Origin: Planctomycetaceae bacterium UBA6894
GTDB lineage: Bacteria > Planctomycetota > Planctomycetia > Gemmatales > Gemmataceae
Assembly (NCBI GenBank): GCA_002451275.1
Contig: DKBS01000035.1
Coordinates: forward strand, 1-24,282
Direction: 5' to 3'
Length of the DNA stretch: 24,282 nt
Each line of letters starts with the position of its first letter. The first letter of the stretch is position 1. Both the position numbers and the translations under genes were made by a program. Shown here piece by piece: positions 16,056 to 24,144 of the stretch. The notes under the pieces were generated by a model. The model was not told where the DNA came from. It saw only the letters and a list, made by a program, of their open reading frames with translations, and made no database searches.

Positions 16056-16660
16056 CACGCCTCCTTCACCGGCTCAAAGCCGAGCGGCTCTTCAGGAAAG
16101 GGATCACCGCTGGAGGTCGCACCCAACGGCACATGTCCGCCAGCCACCAGCCACCGCCACAAGGCTTTTCGCCCTCGGGAAAGCCAGGTTTTCACCGTGC
16201 CCAAAGGCTTTTGCAGGATCTGGCCCACTTTTTCAACGGGTTGATTCAACTGGTGATGCAGCACCAGAACCAGCCTGTATTCCTCGCGGAGCGACTGAAG
16301 GCCCTCCTGGATCGCCCCCTCGAGGGCAACCGCCGGCGGAGGCGCCAGGGGACGGTCCGCCAGTTCGATTGGCAATGCCACCGCCAGGCGCGAGGCTGCG
16401 CGCTGGTTGCGGCACACATTGGCCGCAATCGTCAGTATCCATGGCTTGAGGGGCCGGCCATCCCAGTGGTGCAGAAAACGGAACACGCGGATGAAGGCGT
16501 CTTGGGCCGCATCTTCGGCATCGTGCGTGTTGCCCAGCATTCCCAGGCACATTCGAAAGACATCGTTCAGGAACAAATCGACCAATTCGGTCCGGGCCAA
16601 CTCGTCACCGGCGCGGACCCGCTGAATCAACAGGTGGTCGGAGGAGCGGGACGGACTCAT
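16055..16660 (-). CDS. ECF-family RNA polymerase sigma factor
   Basis: 201 residues with sigma-70 region 2 (about 20-86: DLFLNDVFRMCLGMLG, then DAEDAAQDAFIRVFRFL and the WILTIAANVCRNQ end) and region 4 (about 120-168: LREEYRLVLVLHHQ, then the helix-turn-helix VEKVGQILQKPLGTVKTWLSRGRKAL). Regions 1 and 3 are absent, as expected for an ECF factor. The tail after 170 is short and Gly/Pro-rich. The ATG at 16660 overlaps the stop of the upstream 86-residue gene (ATGA), and the stop overlaps the anti-sigma start, so all three are probably one operon. It should direct transcription of a stress or envelope regulon, held inactive by the membrane anti-sigma factor. Confidence 0.9.
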   Translation of the reverse strand: MSPSRSSDHLLIQRVRAGDELARTELVDLFLNDVFRMCLGMLGNTHDAEDAAQDAFIRVFRFLHHWDGRPLKPWILTIAANVCRNQRAASRLAVALPIELADRPLAPPPAVALEGAIQEGLQSLREEYRLVLVLHHQLNQPVEKVGQILQKPLGTVKTWLSRGRKALWRWLVAGGHVPLGATSSGDPFPEEPLGFEPVKEA

Positions 16661-16917
16661 CGCATGGAGTCCCGGAGGAGGTCGCGCACCTCCTCGGGAC
16701 TGGCATCCTGCAGGCGCTTGCCCTTGTCCCGCAGGCGCTCATCGAATCGCATGGCGGTGTCGGCCATGCGCTCGTGCGTTTCCTCGGAGCCTCCCACCAG
16801 AAGGAAGTTCTCGCTCTGGGTGATGCGTTTTTCGCCGTCTTCCCGTTTCTGGTCCAAGCCCAGCCCCAGAATTCCCTGGATGGCGGGTTGGGCGGGTGAT
16901 TTTTTTCGGGAAGCCAT
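16657..16917 (-). CDS. Orphan 86-residue protein, first gene of the sigma-factor operon
   Basis: 86 residues, basic at the N-terminus (MASRKKSP) and highly charged after about residue 23. The second half (about 38-86) is rich in Glu/Arg/Lys/Asp and probably helical, with the pattern LLVGGSEETHERMADTAMRFDERLRDK. No signal peptide, membrane segment or catalytic motif is visible, so it is likely cytoplasmic. GGAG lies nine bases before the ATG. Its stop overlaps the sigma-factor start (ATGA), so it is coupled to that gene. I do not recognise the family; it may be a co-regulator, but this is inference from position only. Confidence 0.6.
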   Translation of the reverse strand: MASRKKSPAQPAIQGILGLGLDQKREDGEKRITQSENFLLVGGSEETHERMADTAMRFDERLRDKGKRLQDASPEEVRDLLRDSMR

Positions 16918-16970
16918 GCTGGTTTACTCCTCGAAATGGCCGGAGGTTGCCCCCCAAGCCGGTGCCTGTC

Positions 16971-17000
16971 AGACTATCTGACGATAGTCTTGGCGGTCAA
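16971..17000 (-). promoter_or_regulatory. Probable promoter/operator of the sigma operon
   Basis: On the minus strand TTGACC (17000-16995) is followed after 16 bases by GATAGT (16978-16973, 4/6 match to -10), giving a start near 16966 and a leader of about 50 bases. A perfect eight-base inverted repeat, AGACTATC (16971-16978) with GATAGTCT (16983-16990) and a four-base spacer, covers the -10. A second dyad, GTCAG/CTGAC (16968-16972 and 16978-16982), overlaps it. The site lies between divergent genes and could also influence the Gfo/Idh gene. Confidence 0.45.
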
Positions 17001-17051
17001 CCACCAGCCAGGCCCGCCCAAACGCCCCCTACCCGACCGGAATCTTCCACC

Positions 17052-18314
17052 ATGCGCCATTTCGATCGCCGCCAGTTCCACCTGGCAACCTCCGCCCTGA
17101 CACTTGGCACCATGGCTTCCACCCGATTGCGCGCTGCCCCCTCGGACCGCTTGGCCATCGGTTTCATTGGCGTGGGCACCATGGGCCGCGGCCACTTGGG
17201 CAGTTTTCTGGGCATGAAGGACATCGAGGTGGTCGCGGTATGCGATGTGGTGCAGGAGCGGACCGACAGCGCCGCCAACACCTTGGCCAATCACCCCAAC
17301 TACAAGCCGTCTGGCAAACAGGCGCTGAAGTTCGACGATTACCGCAAGCTGCTCGAGCTGAAGGGCCTCGATGCCGTGGTGATTTCCACCCCCGACCATT
17401 GGCACGCCCTGCAGGCCGTCCATGCCGCCCGGGCGGGAAAACACATTTATTGTGAAAAACCTCTCACCCGCACCATCGGCGAAGGCCGCAGGGTGGTTGA
17501 GGAAGTGGCCAAGGCGGGTATCATTTTCCAGACAGGCAGCCAGCAGCGCAGCGAGTTTGGCGGCCATTTCCGCAACGCCGTCGAGCGCGTCCGCAATGGC
17601 TTGCTCGGCAAGTTGCAGGTCGTCCGTATCGGTGTGGGCGTACCCGCCATCGCCTGTACCCTGCCAGCCCAGGAAGTGCCCGCAGGCACTGATTGGGACC
17701 GTTGGGTGGGCCCCGCCGCCTTCAGGCCCTACCATTCCGACCTTTGCCCAAAAGGCGTGCATGGCCACTTTCCCGCCTGGCGCTCTTACCGGGAATACGC
17801 CGGGGGCGGCCTGGCAGACATGGGCGCCCACCATTTCGACATTGCCCAATGGGCCCTGGACATGGACAAGTCCGGCCCGGTGAAAGTGATCCCCCCAAAG
17901 GACACGAAGGCCACCACCGGCCTGCGATACGTCTACCCTAGCGGTCTGGAAATGTTCCACGGGGGCGAGGCCGATTGCGTGTTTGTGGGGGACAAGGGCA
18001 CTATCCGGGTGAGCCGGTCCAAGATCGAGGCGGACAAACCCGACATCCTGACCGAGCCGCTTCCCGAGGGCGGCTTCCGCGTGTACCCTTCCACCAACCA
18101 CCGTCGCAATTGGGTGGAATGCATCCGCCAGAGGAAGGAATGCATCTGTCCCGCCGAAACCGGCCACCGCTCGGCCAGCATCTGCCACCTGGGCAATATT
18201 GGGTACCGTTTAGGGCGTGAACTGTCCTGGGATCTGGCCCGCGAAACCTTCACCGGCGATGACGAGGCCCAAGCCCTGGTCAACCCGCCGCTGCGCGCGC
18301 CCTATACCTGGTAA
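17052..18314 (+). CDS. Tat-exported Gfo/Idh/MocA family oxidoreductase
   Basis: 420 residues from the ATG at 17052. An upstream open frame to 16896 would cross the divergent promoter and hide the signal. The N-terminus (MRHFDRRQFHLATSALTLG) has twin arginines at 6-7 and a hydrophobic stretch, a Tat signal, so the folded, cofactor-loaded protein probably goes to the periplasm. The Rossmann nucleotide-binding loop GFIGVGTMG (37-45), STPDHWHA (112-119) and the family EKPL motif (135-138) are present; the C-terminal beta-sheet domain follows. NAD(P) binding is expected. The substrate is unknown (many planctomycete paralogs are sugar or inositol dehydrogenase-like). The next gene starts six bases after its stop, so it is the first of a likely four-gene operon. 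Confidence 0.85.
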   Translation: MRHFDRRQFHLATSALTLGTMASTRLRAAPSDRLAIGFIGVGTMGRGHLGSFLGMKDIEVVAVCDVVQERTDSAANTLANHPNYKPSGKQALKFDDYRKLLELKGLDAVVISTPDHWHALQAVHAARAGKHIYCEKPLTRTIGEGRRVVEEVAKAGIIFQTGSQQRSEFGGHFRNAVERVRNGLLGKLQVVRIGVGVPAIACTLPAQEVPAGTDWDRWVGPAAFRPYHSDLCPKGVHGHFPAWRSYREYAGGGLADMGAHHFDIAQWALDMDKSGPVKVIPPKDTKATTGLRYVYPSGLEMFHGGEADCVFVGDKGTIRVSRSKIEADKPDILTEPLPEGGFRVYPSTNHRRNWVECIRQRKECICPAETGHRSASICHLGNIGYRLGRELSWDLARETFTGDDEAQALVNPPLRAPYTW

Positions 18315-18320
18315 GCCACG

Positions 18321-18731
18321 ATGACCGAGCCCTGGTATGCCGATGGCCTCTCCTTCTCCTGCACCCAGTGCGGCAACTGCTGCACGGGCGCCCCGGGCTA
18401 TGTATGGCTGCAGGAAGGTGATGCCGAGAGGATCGCCGCCCACCTTGCCGTTCCGGTGGAGGAGGTCATGCAGATGCACGCCCGCAAGGGCCACCGGGGC
18501 CTGACCCTCCGCGAGAAAAACAACGGCGACTGCGTCTACTTTGAACAGGGCAGGGGTTGCATCATTTACCCGGTGCGCCCTGCCCAGTGCCGTACCTGGC
18601 CCTTTTGGGAAAGCAATCTGCGCTCCCGTAAGAACTGGGACAGCATCGCCGAGGGCTGCCCGGGCATCGGGCGGGGCCCGCTGATCGGTGTGGAGGAAAT
18701 CGTTTCCCGCATGAGGGAGTTCCGCATTTGA
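18321..18731 (+). CDS. YkgJ-family cysteine-cluster protein (first of two)
   Basis: 136 residues with the CxxCxxCC cluster near the N-terminus (Cys14, 17, 20, 21) and further Cys at 71, 80, 90 and 113: eight Cys in all, in the zinc- or iron-binding YkgJ/UPF0153 pattern. The conserved GDCVYFEQGRGCIIYPVRPAQCRTWPFW block matches the family. The function is not established; metal binding is inferred from the Cys pattern. It has no signal peptide, so it should be cytoplasmic. It begins six bases after the Gfo/Idh stop, and its TGA stop overlaps the next gene's TTG start (TTGA). Confidence 0.8.
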   Translation: MTEPWYADGLSFSCTQCGNCCTGAPGYVWLQEGDAERIAAHLAVPVEEVMQMHARKGHRGLTLREKNNGDCVYFEQGRGCIIYPVRPAQCRTWPFWESNLRSRKNWDSIAEGCPGIGRGPLIGVEEIVSRMREFRI

Positions 18732-19234
18732 ACCCTAGCGGGCCCCAATCCCAGGTTGTCGCCGAACTGCAGGCGCTCTACGCTTGGGCCGATGCCGAGG
18801 TGGCCGCACATTCCCCGCGCTGCGAAGCCTCGGGCAAATGCTGCCGGTTCCAGGAATATGGCCACCGGCTCTACCTCTGCCAAGTGGAAGCCCGCCACCT
18901 GCTGGAAAATGCGCCACCCTATCCGATGCCAGCCGATGAGGCCGGCTGCCCCTTCCAGGTGGACGGCCTCTGCACCCGCCGCGAAACCCGCCCGCTTGGC
19001 TGCCGCGTTTATTTTTGCGACCCTTCGTTTTCCGGTGCGATGGAAGCCATCATGGAAGAGGGCATCCGCAGGCTCAAGGAAATCACCGACAGGCACCAAC
19101 TGGGCTGGGACTATGCCAGCCTGCATGCTTTTTTGAATGACCCGGCGGCGCGGTCCGGGGTCACGGCACAAGGACAATCATCGGAGATCCCGTCATGCGA
19201 CACATTGCCACGCTCGCTGCCCTTGGTTTCCTGA
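18728..19234 (+). CDS. YkgJ-family cysteine-cluster protein (second of two)
   Basis: 168 residues with a TTG start at 18728 that overlaps the previous stop. Cys32, a CC pair (38-39), Cys51, 74, 82, 92 and 97 (nine Cys in all with 157) form a metal-cluster pattern related to, but not the same as, its neighbour; spacing is Cys-x5-CC instead of CxxCxxCC. ADEAGCPFQVDGLCTRRETRPLGCRVYFC is the family-like block. The two are probably diverged members of the family, not a recent tandem copy, as the sequences differ throughout. The last ~13 codons overlap the start of the next gene by 40 bases; the tail after ~145 is low in conserved-looking residues. Function unknown. Confidence 0.7.
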   Translation: MNPSGPQSQVVAELQALYAWADAEVAAHSPRCEASGKCCRFQEYGHRLYLCQVEARHLLENAPPYPMPADEAGCPFQVDGLCTRRETRPLGCRVYFCDPSFSGAMEAIMEEGIRRLKEITDRHQLGWDYASLHAFLNDPAARSGVTAQGQSSEIPSCDTLPRSLPLVS

Positions 19235-20418
19235 TCGGGCTCATCGAGCCGGCCCACTCAGCCGATTGGCCCGCTTGGCTGGGGCCGACCCGCGATGGTG
19301 CCTCCACCGAGACAGTCCGGCCGTGGCAGGGCAAGCCCCCCATCCTCTGGCGGGTCCCTGCCGGCGAGGGGCATTCCTCGCCCGTGGTGGCTGATGGCAA
19401 GGTGCTGGTGTTTTCCAAGGTCAAGGATCTGGAAGCCGAGGAACTCACCTGTCTCGATGCAGCCACCGGCAAAAAGCTATGGTCCACCCCGGATCCGAGG
19501 CCCCTTTTCACCAACCAGTTTGGCAACGGCCCACGGGCCACCCCGTTGGTGGCCGATGGCACGGTCTACACGCACGGTGCATCGGGCATCGTGGTGGCTC
19601 GCGAGTTGGCCTCCGGCAAAATACTCTGGCGCGTGGACAGCCTGAAGGAATTCAACAGCAAGAACCTGTTCTTTGGGGCCTCATCTTCCCCCCTCCTGGC
19701 GGGGGGCAAGTTGATCCTGCTGGTGGGGGGCCAAAATGCCGGGATCGTCGCCCTTGACCCCGGCTCCGGCAAAACCCTCTGGACCGCCACCGATGACCGC
19801 TCCAGCTACAGCTCACCCATCCACTGGAAATCAGCCGAAGGTGACCGGGTTCTGGCCCTGACCGGCAAGGGATTGGCTTGCCTCAATCTTGCCGATGGCA
19901 AGCGACTTTGGCACTACGACCTGGTGGACCAGTTGAACGAAAGCTCCACCACACCCATCGTTTTGGGCTCACGGGCTTTCGTCTCCAGCGTCACCGCAGG
20001 CGGCGCCTTGGTGGATCTGGTCAACCAGGGCAAGCAGCTTTGGAAAAGCGCGGTATTGAATTGTTATTTTTCAACCCCCTGCCCCACGGCGGATGGCAAG
20101 GCGCTGATGATAGTCACCGGCCGCATCCTGCCGCCGGTATCCTGCACGCTGCGCTGCGTTGATCCGGAAACCGGAAAGGTGCTTTGGAGCCGGCAAAAAA
20201 CCGGCCAATACCACGCCGCCCTGTTGCGACTGGCTGACGGCCGCATGCTCCTGCACGAGGACACCGGCGAACTGGCCCTGCTCGAGCCTGACATGAAGGC
20301 CTACAAGGAACTCTGCCGCTCCAGGATCAGCGGCCCCACCTGGTCCCACCCGGCGCTGGCCAACGGCCGATTGTATTTGCGGGACGAGAAGGAACTGTTT
20401 TGTGTGGAATTGAAGTGA
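19195..20418 (+). CDS. Exported PQQ-like beta-propeller repeat protein
   Basis: 407 residues. A signal peptide (1-22) ends AHS before ADW, so it is likely periplasmic. At least five propeller repeats are seen in the form D-x-x-(S/T)-G-K-x-L-W: DAATGKKLWS, LASGKILWR, DPGSGKTLWT, LADGKRLWHYD and DPETGKVLWS, spread from about 90 to 330. These resemble the tryptophan-docking blades of quinoprotein dehydrogenases and BamB. I see no clear catalytic quinoprotein residues, so a scaffold role is as likely as an enzyme. The ATG at 19195 has GGAG nine bases upstream. It overlaps the second YkgJ gene by 40 bases and ends 20 bases before the convergent NagA-like stop. Confidence 0.85.
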   Translation: MRHIATLAALGFLIGLIEPAHSADWPAWLGPTRDGASTETVRPWQGKPPILWRVPAGEGHSSPVVADGKVLVFSKVKDLEAEELTCLDAATGKKLWSTPDPRPLFTNQFGNGPRATPLVADGTVYTHGASGIVVARELASGKILWRVDSLKEFNSKNLFFGASSSPLLAGGKLILLVGGQNAGIVALDPGSGKTLWTATDDRSSYSSPIHWKSAEGDRVLALTGKGLACLNLADGKRLWHYDLVDQLNESSTTPIVLGSRAFVSSVTAGGALVDLVNQGKQLWKSAVLNCYFSTPCPTADGKALMIVTGRILPPVSCTLRCVDPETGKVLWSRQKTGQYHAALLRLADGRMLLHEDTGELALLEPDMKAYKELCRSRISGPTWSHPALANGRLYLRDEKELFCVELK

Positions 20419-20438
20419 ATTGGTTTTTGGATGAAAGC

Positions 20439-21617
20439 CTAAACCTTCACCACCCATTCCCCGCCCACCACCACACCGCGCACCTGCAGCGCGCGGTCCA
20501 GCAGCACCAAGTCCGCCGCCTTGCCTTCCTTCAGGCTGCCGAAACGGTCCGCCAGCCCGGCAATGCGCGCGGGGGTCAGGGTCAGCATGCGCACCACCTC
20601 GTGGAGCGGCGCGCCGCTGGCGCGGCTCATCGCTCGCAACCCCACATCCAGCCCCTGCACGGCTGAGGCCAGACCTTTGCCGTCCAGCGTCAGGCCAACA
20701 CCATCCGCCTTGCGGATCGCCTCACCCTTCCCATCCTTGCCAAACCAGTATTCGCCGTCTGGCATGTCCATGGCCCGCATGGAGTCGGTCACCAAGGCAA
20801 GCCGGTCGGGCCCCTTCACCTTGTACGCCAGATACAGCAACTCGTCCGCTAGATGCCGGTCATCGGCGATCACCTCCGTGGTCAACGCATCTAGCGCCAG
20901 GGTGGCTTCGAACAGGCCACCGCGCATGGGGTATGCCTGGCTCAGCCTCAATCGGGCCCGGTCCGACATCGCGCAAAACAGATGATCCACATGGCGCGCA
21001 CCACTCGCCACCGCCTCGGCCACTTGGCTGAATGTCGCGTGGGAATGCCCCAGGCACCCGACGATCCCCCGCTTGTTGCACTCCTGCAAAAACTCCGCGG
21101 TTCCTGGCAGTTCGGGTGCCACTGTCGCCGTGCGCACGCATCGGTGATCCAAAAACCGCCCGGGCTTCAAATGGGCGGGATCACCCAAACCTTCCCCCGG
21201 ATGACACCCCTTGGCTGCAGGGGCGAAATAGGGACCGTAAAAATGGGCGCCGGCCACCCGGGCTCCCCCGGTGGGCCGGTCCAGCATGCTGTCGCAGATG
21301 TCCAGAAATCGGTCAATCTGGTCGGCTGGAGCCACGGTGCTGGTGGCCAGCACCCGTGTGGTCCCGTGCCGGGCATGGGCTCGGCACACGGTATGGAAAG
21401 CCTCCACCGTGCCATCCATGAAGTCGGCACCATCACCCCCGTGGACATGGATGTCCAGGAAACCGGGAGCGATGAACCCATCCCACCGAAGGATATCTGC
21501 GCCAGAGTCATCCGCCCGCCGTCCAGGCTCAGGGGCAGTCAGCCTGTCCCCCACCCATCCGATCCGGCCAGGTTCGACACGATCAGGAAATACCAGGTCA
21601 CCTTCCAGGACAGGCAT
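20439..21617 (-). CDS. nagA: N-acetylglucosamine-6-phosphate deacetylase-like amidohydrolase (NagA family)
   Basis: 392 residues, the usual NagA size. NagA removes acetyl from GlcNAc-6-phosphate in amino-sugar and cell-wall recycling. Metal-site blocks present are DIHVHG (55-60), GHSHATF (190-196), the second histidine block HVDHLFCAM (209-217) and the catalytic Asp in LVTDSM (275-280). The metal-binding glutamate in the usual GxHLEGPF block is replaced: the segment reads GAHFYGPYF (123-131), Tyr127 taking the Glu place. The rest of the fold looks complete (C-terminal VVVGGEWVVKV). So it belongs to a variant subfamily; substrate and activity are less certain than the name. It follows the DUF1549/DUF1553 gene by 25 bases on the minus strand, so they are probably co-transcribed. 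Confidence 0.75.
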   Translation of the reverse strand: MPVLEGDLVFPDRVEPGRIGWVGDRLTAPEPGRRADDSGADILRWDGFIAPGFLDIHVHGGDGADFMDGTVEAFHTVCRAHARHGTTRVLATSTVAPADQIDRFLDICDSMLDRPTGGARVAGAHFYGPYFAPAAKGCHPGEGLGDPAHLKPGRFLDHRCVRTATVAPELPGTAEFLQECNKRGIVGCLGHSHATFSQVAEAVASGARHVDHLFCAMSDRARLRLSQAYPMRGGLFEATLALDALTTEVIADDRHLADELLYLAYKVKGPDRLALVTDSMRAMDMPDGEYWFGKDGKGEAIRKADGVGLTLDGKGLASAVQGLDVGLRAMSRASGAPLHEVVRMLTLTPARIAGLADRFGSLKEGKAADLVLLDRALQVRGVVVGGEWVVKV

Positions 21618-21642
21618 GACGCGTTTCTGAACCTTTCGAAAA

Positions 21643-24144
21643 TCAATGACGAAACAGGAATTCCTTCGTGTTCATCAGGGCCCAGTGGATGTCTTCCCAG
21701 GCCTTCCGGGACTCTTTCGCCTTTGCCAGATGGGTCAGGGCGATCTTCTCATCCTCCGCGGTGGGCAGCCGGGAAAGGGTGGAGAGATACAGGTCAGCCA
21801 GGATTTCCTTGTCGGATTTCTTGGCGGCGATCAGACGGCCCAGGCGGTTGTTCGGGGCCTTCAGCTTGTCGTTGATGGTGGGACCATTGATCAGTTGCAG
21901 GGCCTGTGCCAGATTGCTGTCGCTTTCCCGCTCGCACTCACACGCGAGTTCGCGCGCCGGCTGGCCGAAAGTTTTCAGGAACTGGTTGTTCACCTCGCCG
22001 TCGGGCAACTGGGTAGCCCGGGTCCCCATCGGCAGGCCGGGATACTTCTCGGCCACCTCGGTGGATTGGCAAATGGCGTCCAGCATCTGCTCCGCCGTCA
22101 GCAGTTTCGAGACCGCATGACTGAAGTAACGGCTGTCATCCTTGTTGCCTTCCAACGGATTGGCGGAAAGCTGGTAGGTGCGGCTGCGGCAGATGGTCCG
22201 GACCAAGTGCTTCAGGTCAAATCCGCTTTTCACAAAATCGTGCGCCAAGGCATCCAACAGCGGATCGTTGGCCGACGGGTTCGACTCGCGGAAATCATCG
22301 ACCGGCTCCACCACGCCCCGGCCCATCACATGGAACCAGATGCGGTTCACCATCGACCGCGCGAAGAACAGATTCTCCGGTGAGGTCATCCAGGCTGCCA
22401 GCACCTCGCGGCGATCCTGGCCGGGCTGCACCTTCGCATCCCCGGCACCCATGTAGCGCGGCGTCATTACCTTCCCGGTGCGGGGCTGGGTCACCTCCCC
22501 GCCCCGGTCGGCGAAAACAATCTCCCCGGCGGGGGCGTTGTTGCCAACCGAGGGCTGGCTGGGATCAGCCTTGGTTTTCACACGGGCGAAGAAAGCCGCG
22601 AAACCGTAGTAATCATCCTGGGTCCACCGTTCAAACGGATGGTTGTGGCACTTGGCGCACTGCATGCGCACGCCGAAGAAAAGCTGGGCAGTGGTTTCCG
22701 CCAGGCTTTGCGGGTCGCGGGCAATGCGGTAGTAGCTGGCAGCCGGATTGTTCGCGGCGGGACCGGAGGCGGTGAGGATGTCGCGCACCACCTGGTCCAA
22801 CCCGACATTGGCCGCGATACGCTCGCGCAGCCACTGCTGGAACGAGTGCACGCCCTTGGTTTGCAGCGTCTTGCGGCTGGATCGCAGCACATCGGAAAAC
22901 TTCAAGGTCCAGAAGTCGGCGTACTCGGGCCGCTCCAGCAGCGAGTCAATAAGCTTGGCCCTTTTGTCGGGGGCCTGGTCCGCCTGAAAAGCCTTCACAT
23001 CCTCCACCGTTGGCAGGGTGCCGCACAGATCAAGATAGACCCGCCGCGCGAAATCACTGTCCGTGCACAGGCCCGAGGGCGGAATGTCCATGAGGCGCAG
23101 CTTGCTGGACACATGGGTGTCGATATAGTTGTTTTCGGGGAATGACGGGAAAACGAACTGGGGTTTCGGCTCCAGGTAAGTCAGACGGATGGAAACCATT
23201 TCCTCCAGGTAACGCACCAAAATGGCCACCTCGCCCGCCTGGCGGAACTCCACCAGCCCCTGTGGATTCACCTCCGCGATGCTGGCGTCAGAGGAACTGA
23301 ACACCGACAAACGCGTCACATCGCGCTTCGAACCGTCGGTGAATTCCGCCTGAACCGAAAGCTGCTGCCATTTGGCGGGATTGCGCAGCGTGCGGTTGCC
23401 GGGCAGCACTTCGATCTTTTTCACGGCGGCCACGTCGGGCCTGTCATCCACCATGCCTTCGGCCAGCCATTGCTCCACCGCCTGGGTGGTCACCCCGGCA
23501 TTGGGGAATCGCTGACCGCCTTCATGCGGTACACGCGCCAATCCCTTGAGCAGCAGGAGGCTCATGTTCGGATCGTGCGATACCGAACGACGGCCCAACA
23601 CGTCCCGCGTGAGTTGCTGGTGATCCATGGCGGGATCAAAACCACGCAGGCTCAGCTTGAAACCGTTCTTGCCCGAAGGGGTGCCATGGCAAGCCCCCAT
23701 GTTGCACCCGCCCACGTTGAGGGCGGCAATCACCTCGTGGCGGAAGCTGACAGGGTTGGCCTTGTCGAGACCGGTCACCTCCAGGGGAACTTCGGTCGCT
23801 TTGCCCCCGGCGCGGACAATCAGCTTGCCCTTGCCCATCGACCGGGGCGTGAGAAAACCGCCCTCCTCGATGGAAACCAGATCGGAGGGCTGGCATTCCA
23901 GGGTGGCGAGGCCGGTCACATCCCGCACCGTGGAGGCCTGGTCGGAGTAGGTGGCGTTGACCACGATCTGGCGGAAACCGCGGGGTCCCTTCAACTCCAG
24001 CGCGGCGGGCTCCACCCGAAGGCTGGAAGGCGTGCCGAGAAGCTGCGCCCGTTTGGCTTCATCCACGGGCCAACCGGCGCGGCTGAAAGGCGCACCAGCC
24101 ACGGCAATTCCACCCAAAACACAGGCGATACGCAAAAGCTTCAT
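21643..24144 (-). CDS. Secreted BIG2/DUF1549/DUF1553 protein with cytochrome-like motifs
   Basis: 833 residues from the ATG at 24144, six bases after GGAAGG. An ATG two codons upstream (24150) lies too close to that site. A signal peptide (KLLRIACVLGGIAVAGAPFSRA) leads to Ig-like BIG2-type segments at about 40-125 and 245-325. Between them lies CNMGACH (147-153), a cytochrome-like CX4CH motif. The DUF1549 domain follows (about 340-520), with CAKCHNHPFERW holding a classic CxxCH (496-500) for covalent haem, then DUF1553 (about 565-830), ending in the typical MNTKEFLFRH. This combination is a hallmark of Planctomycetes, where it is expanded; its role (perhaps surface polysaccharide or sulfatase-linked electron transfer) is unproven. 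It is upstream of the NagA-like gene. Confidence 0.85.
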   Translation of the reverse strand: MKLLRIACVLGGIAVAGAPFSRAGWPVDEAKRAQLLGTPSSLRVEPAALELKGPRGFRQIVVNATYSDQASTVRDVTGLATLECQPSDLVSIEEGGFLTPRSMGKGKLIVRAGGKATEVPLEVTGLDKANPVSFRHEVIAALNVGGCNMGACHGTPSGKNGFKLSLRGFDPAMDHQQLTRDVLGRRSVSHDPNMSLLLLKGLARVPHEGGQRFPNAGVTTQAVEQWLAEGMVDDRPDVAAVKKIEVLPGNRTLRNPAKWQQLSVQAEFTDGSKRDVTRLSVFSSSDASIAEVNPQGLVEFRQAGEVAILVRYLEEMVSIRLTYLEPKPQFVFPSFPENNYIDTHVSSKLRLMDIPPSGLCTDSDFARRVYLDLCGTLPTVEDVKAFQADQAPDKRAKLIDSLLERPEYADFWTLKFSDVLRSSRKTLQTKGVHSFQQWLRERIAANVGLDQVVRDILTASGPAANNPAASYYRIARDPQSLAETTAQLFFGVRMQCAKCHNHPFERWTQDDYYGFAAFFARVKTKADPSQPSVGNNAPAGEIVFADRGGEVTQPRTGKVMTPRYMGAGDAKVQPGQDRREVLAAWMTSPENLFFARSMVNRIWFHVMGRGVVEPVDDFRESNPSANDPLLDALAHDFVKSGFDLKHLVRTICRSRTYQLSANPLEGNKDDSRYFSHAVSKLLTAEQMLDAICQSTEVAEKYPGLPMGTRATQLPDGEVNNQFLKTFGQPARELACECERESDSNLAQALQLINGPTINDKLKAPNNRLGRLIAAKKSDKEILADLYLSTLSRLPTAEDEKIALTHLAKAKESRKAWEDIHWALMNTKEFLFRH

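Noticed and set aside
16974..18188. A 404-codon minus-strand open frame opposite the Gfo/Idh gene.
   Set aside because: Antisense shadow of a conserved gene with Rossmann and EKP motifs; no family match seen.
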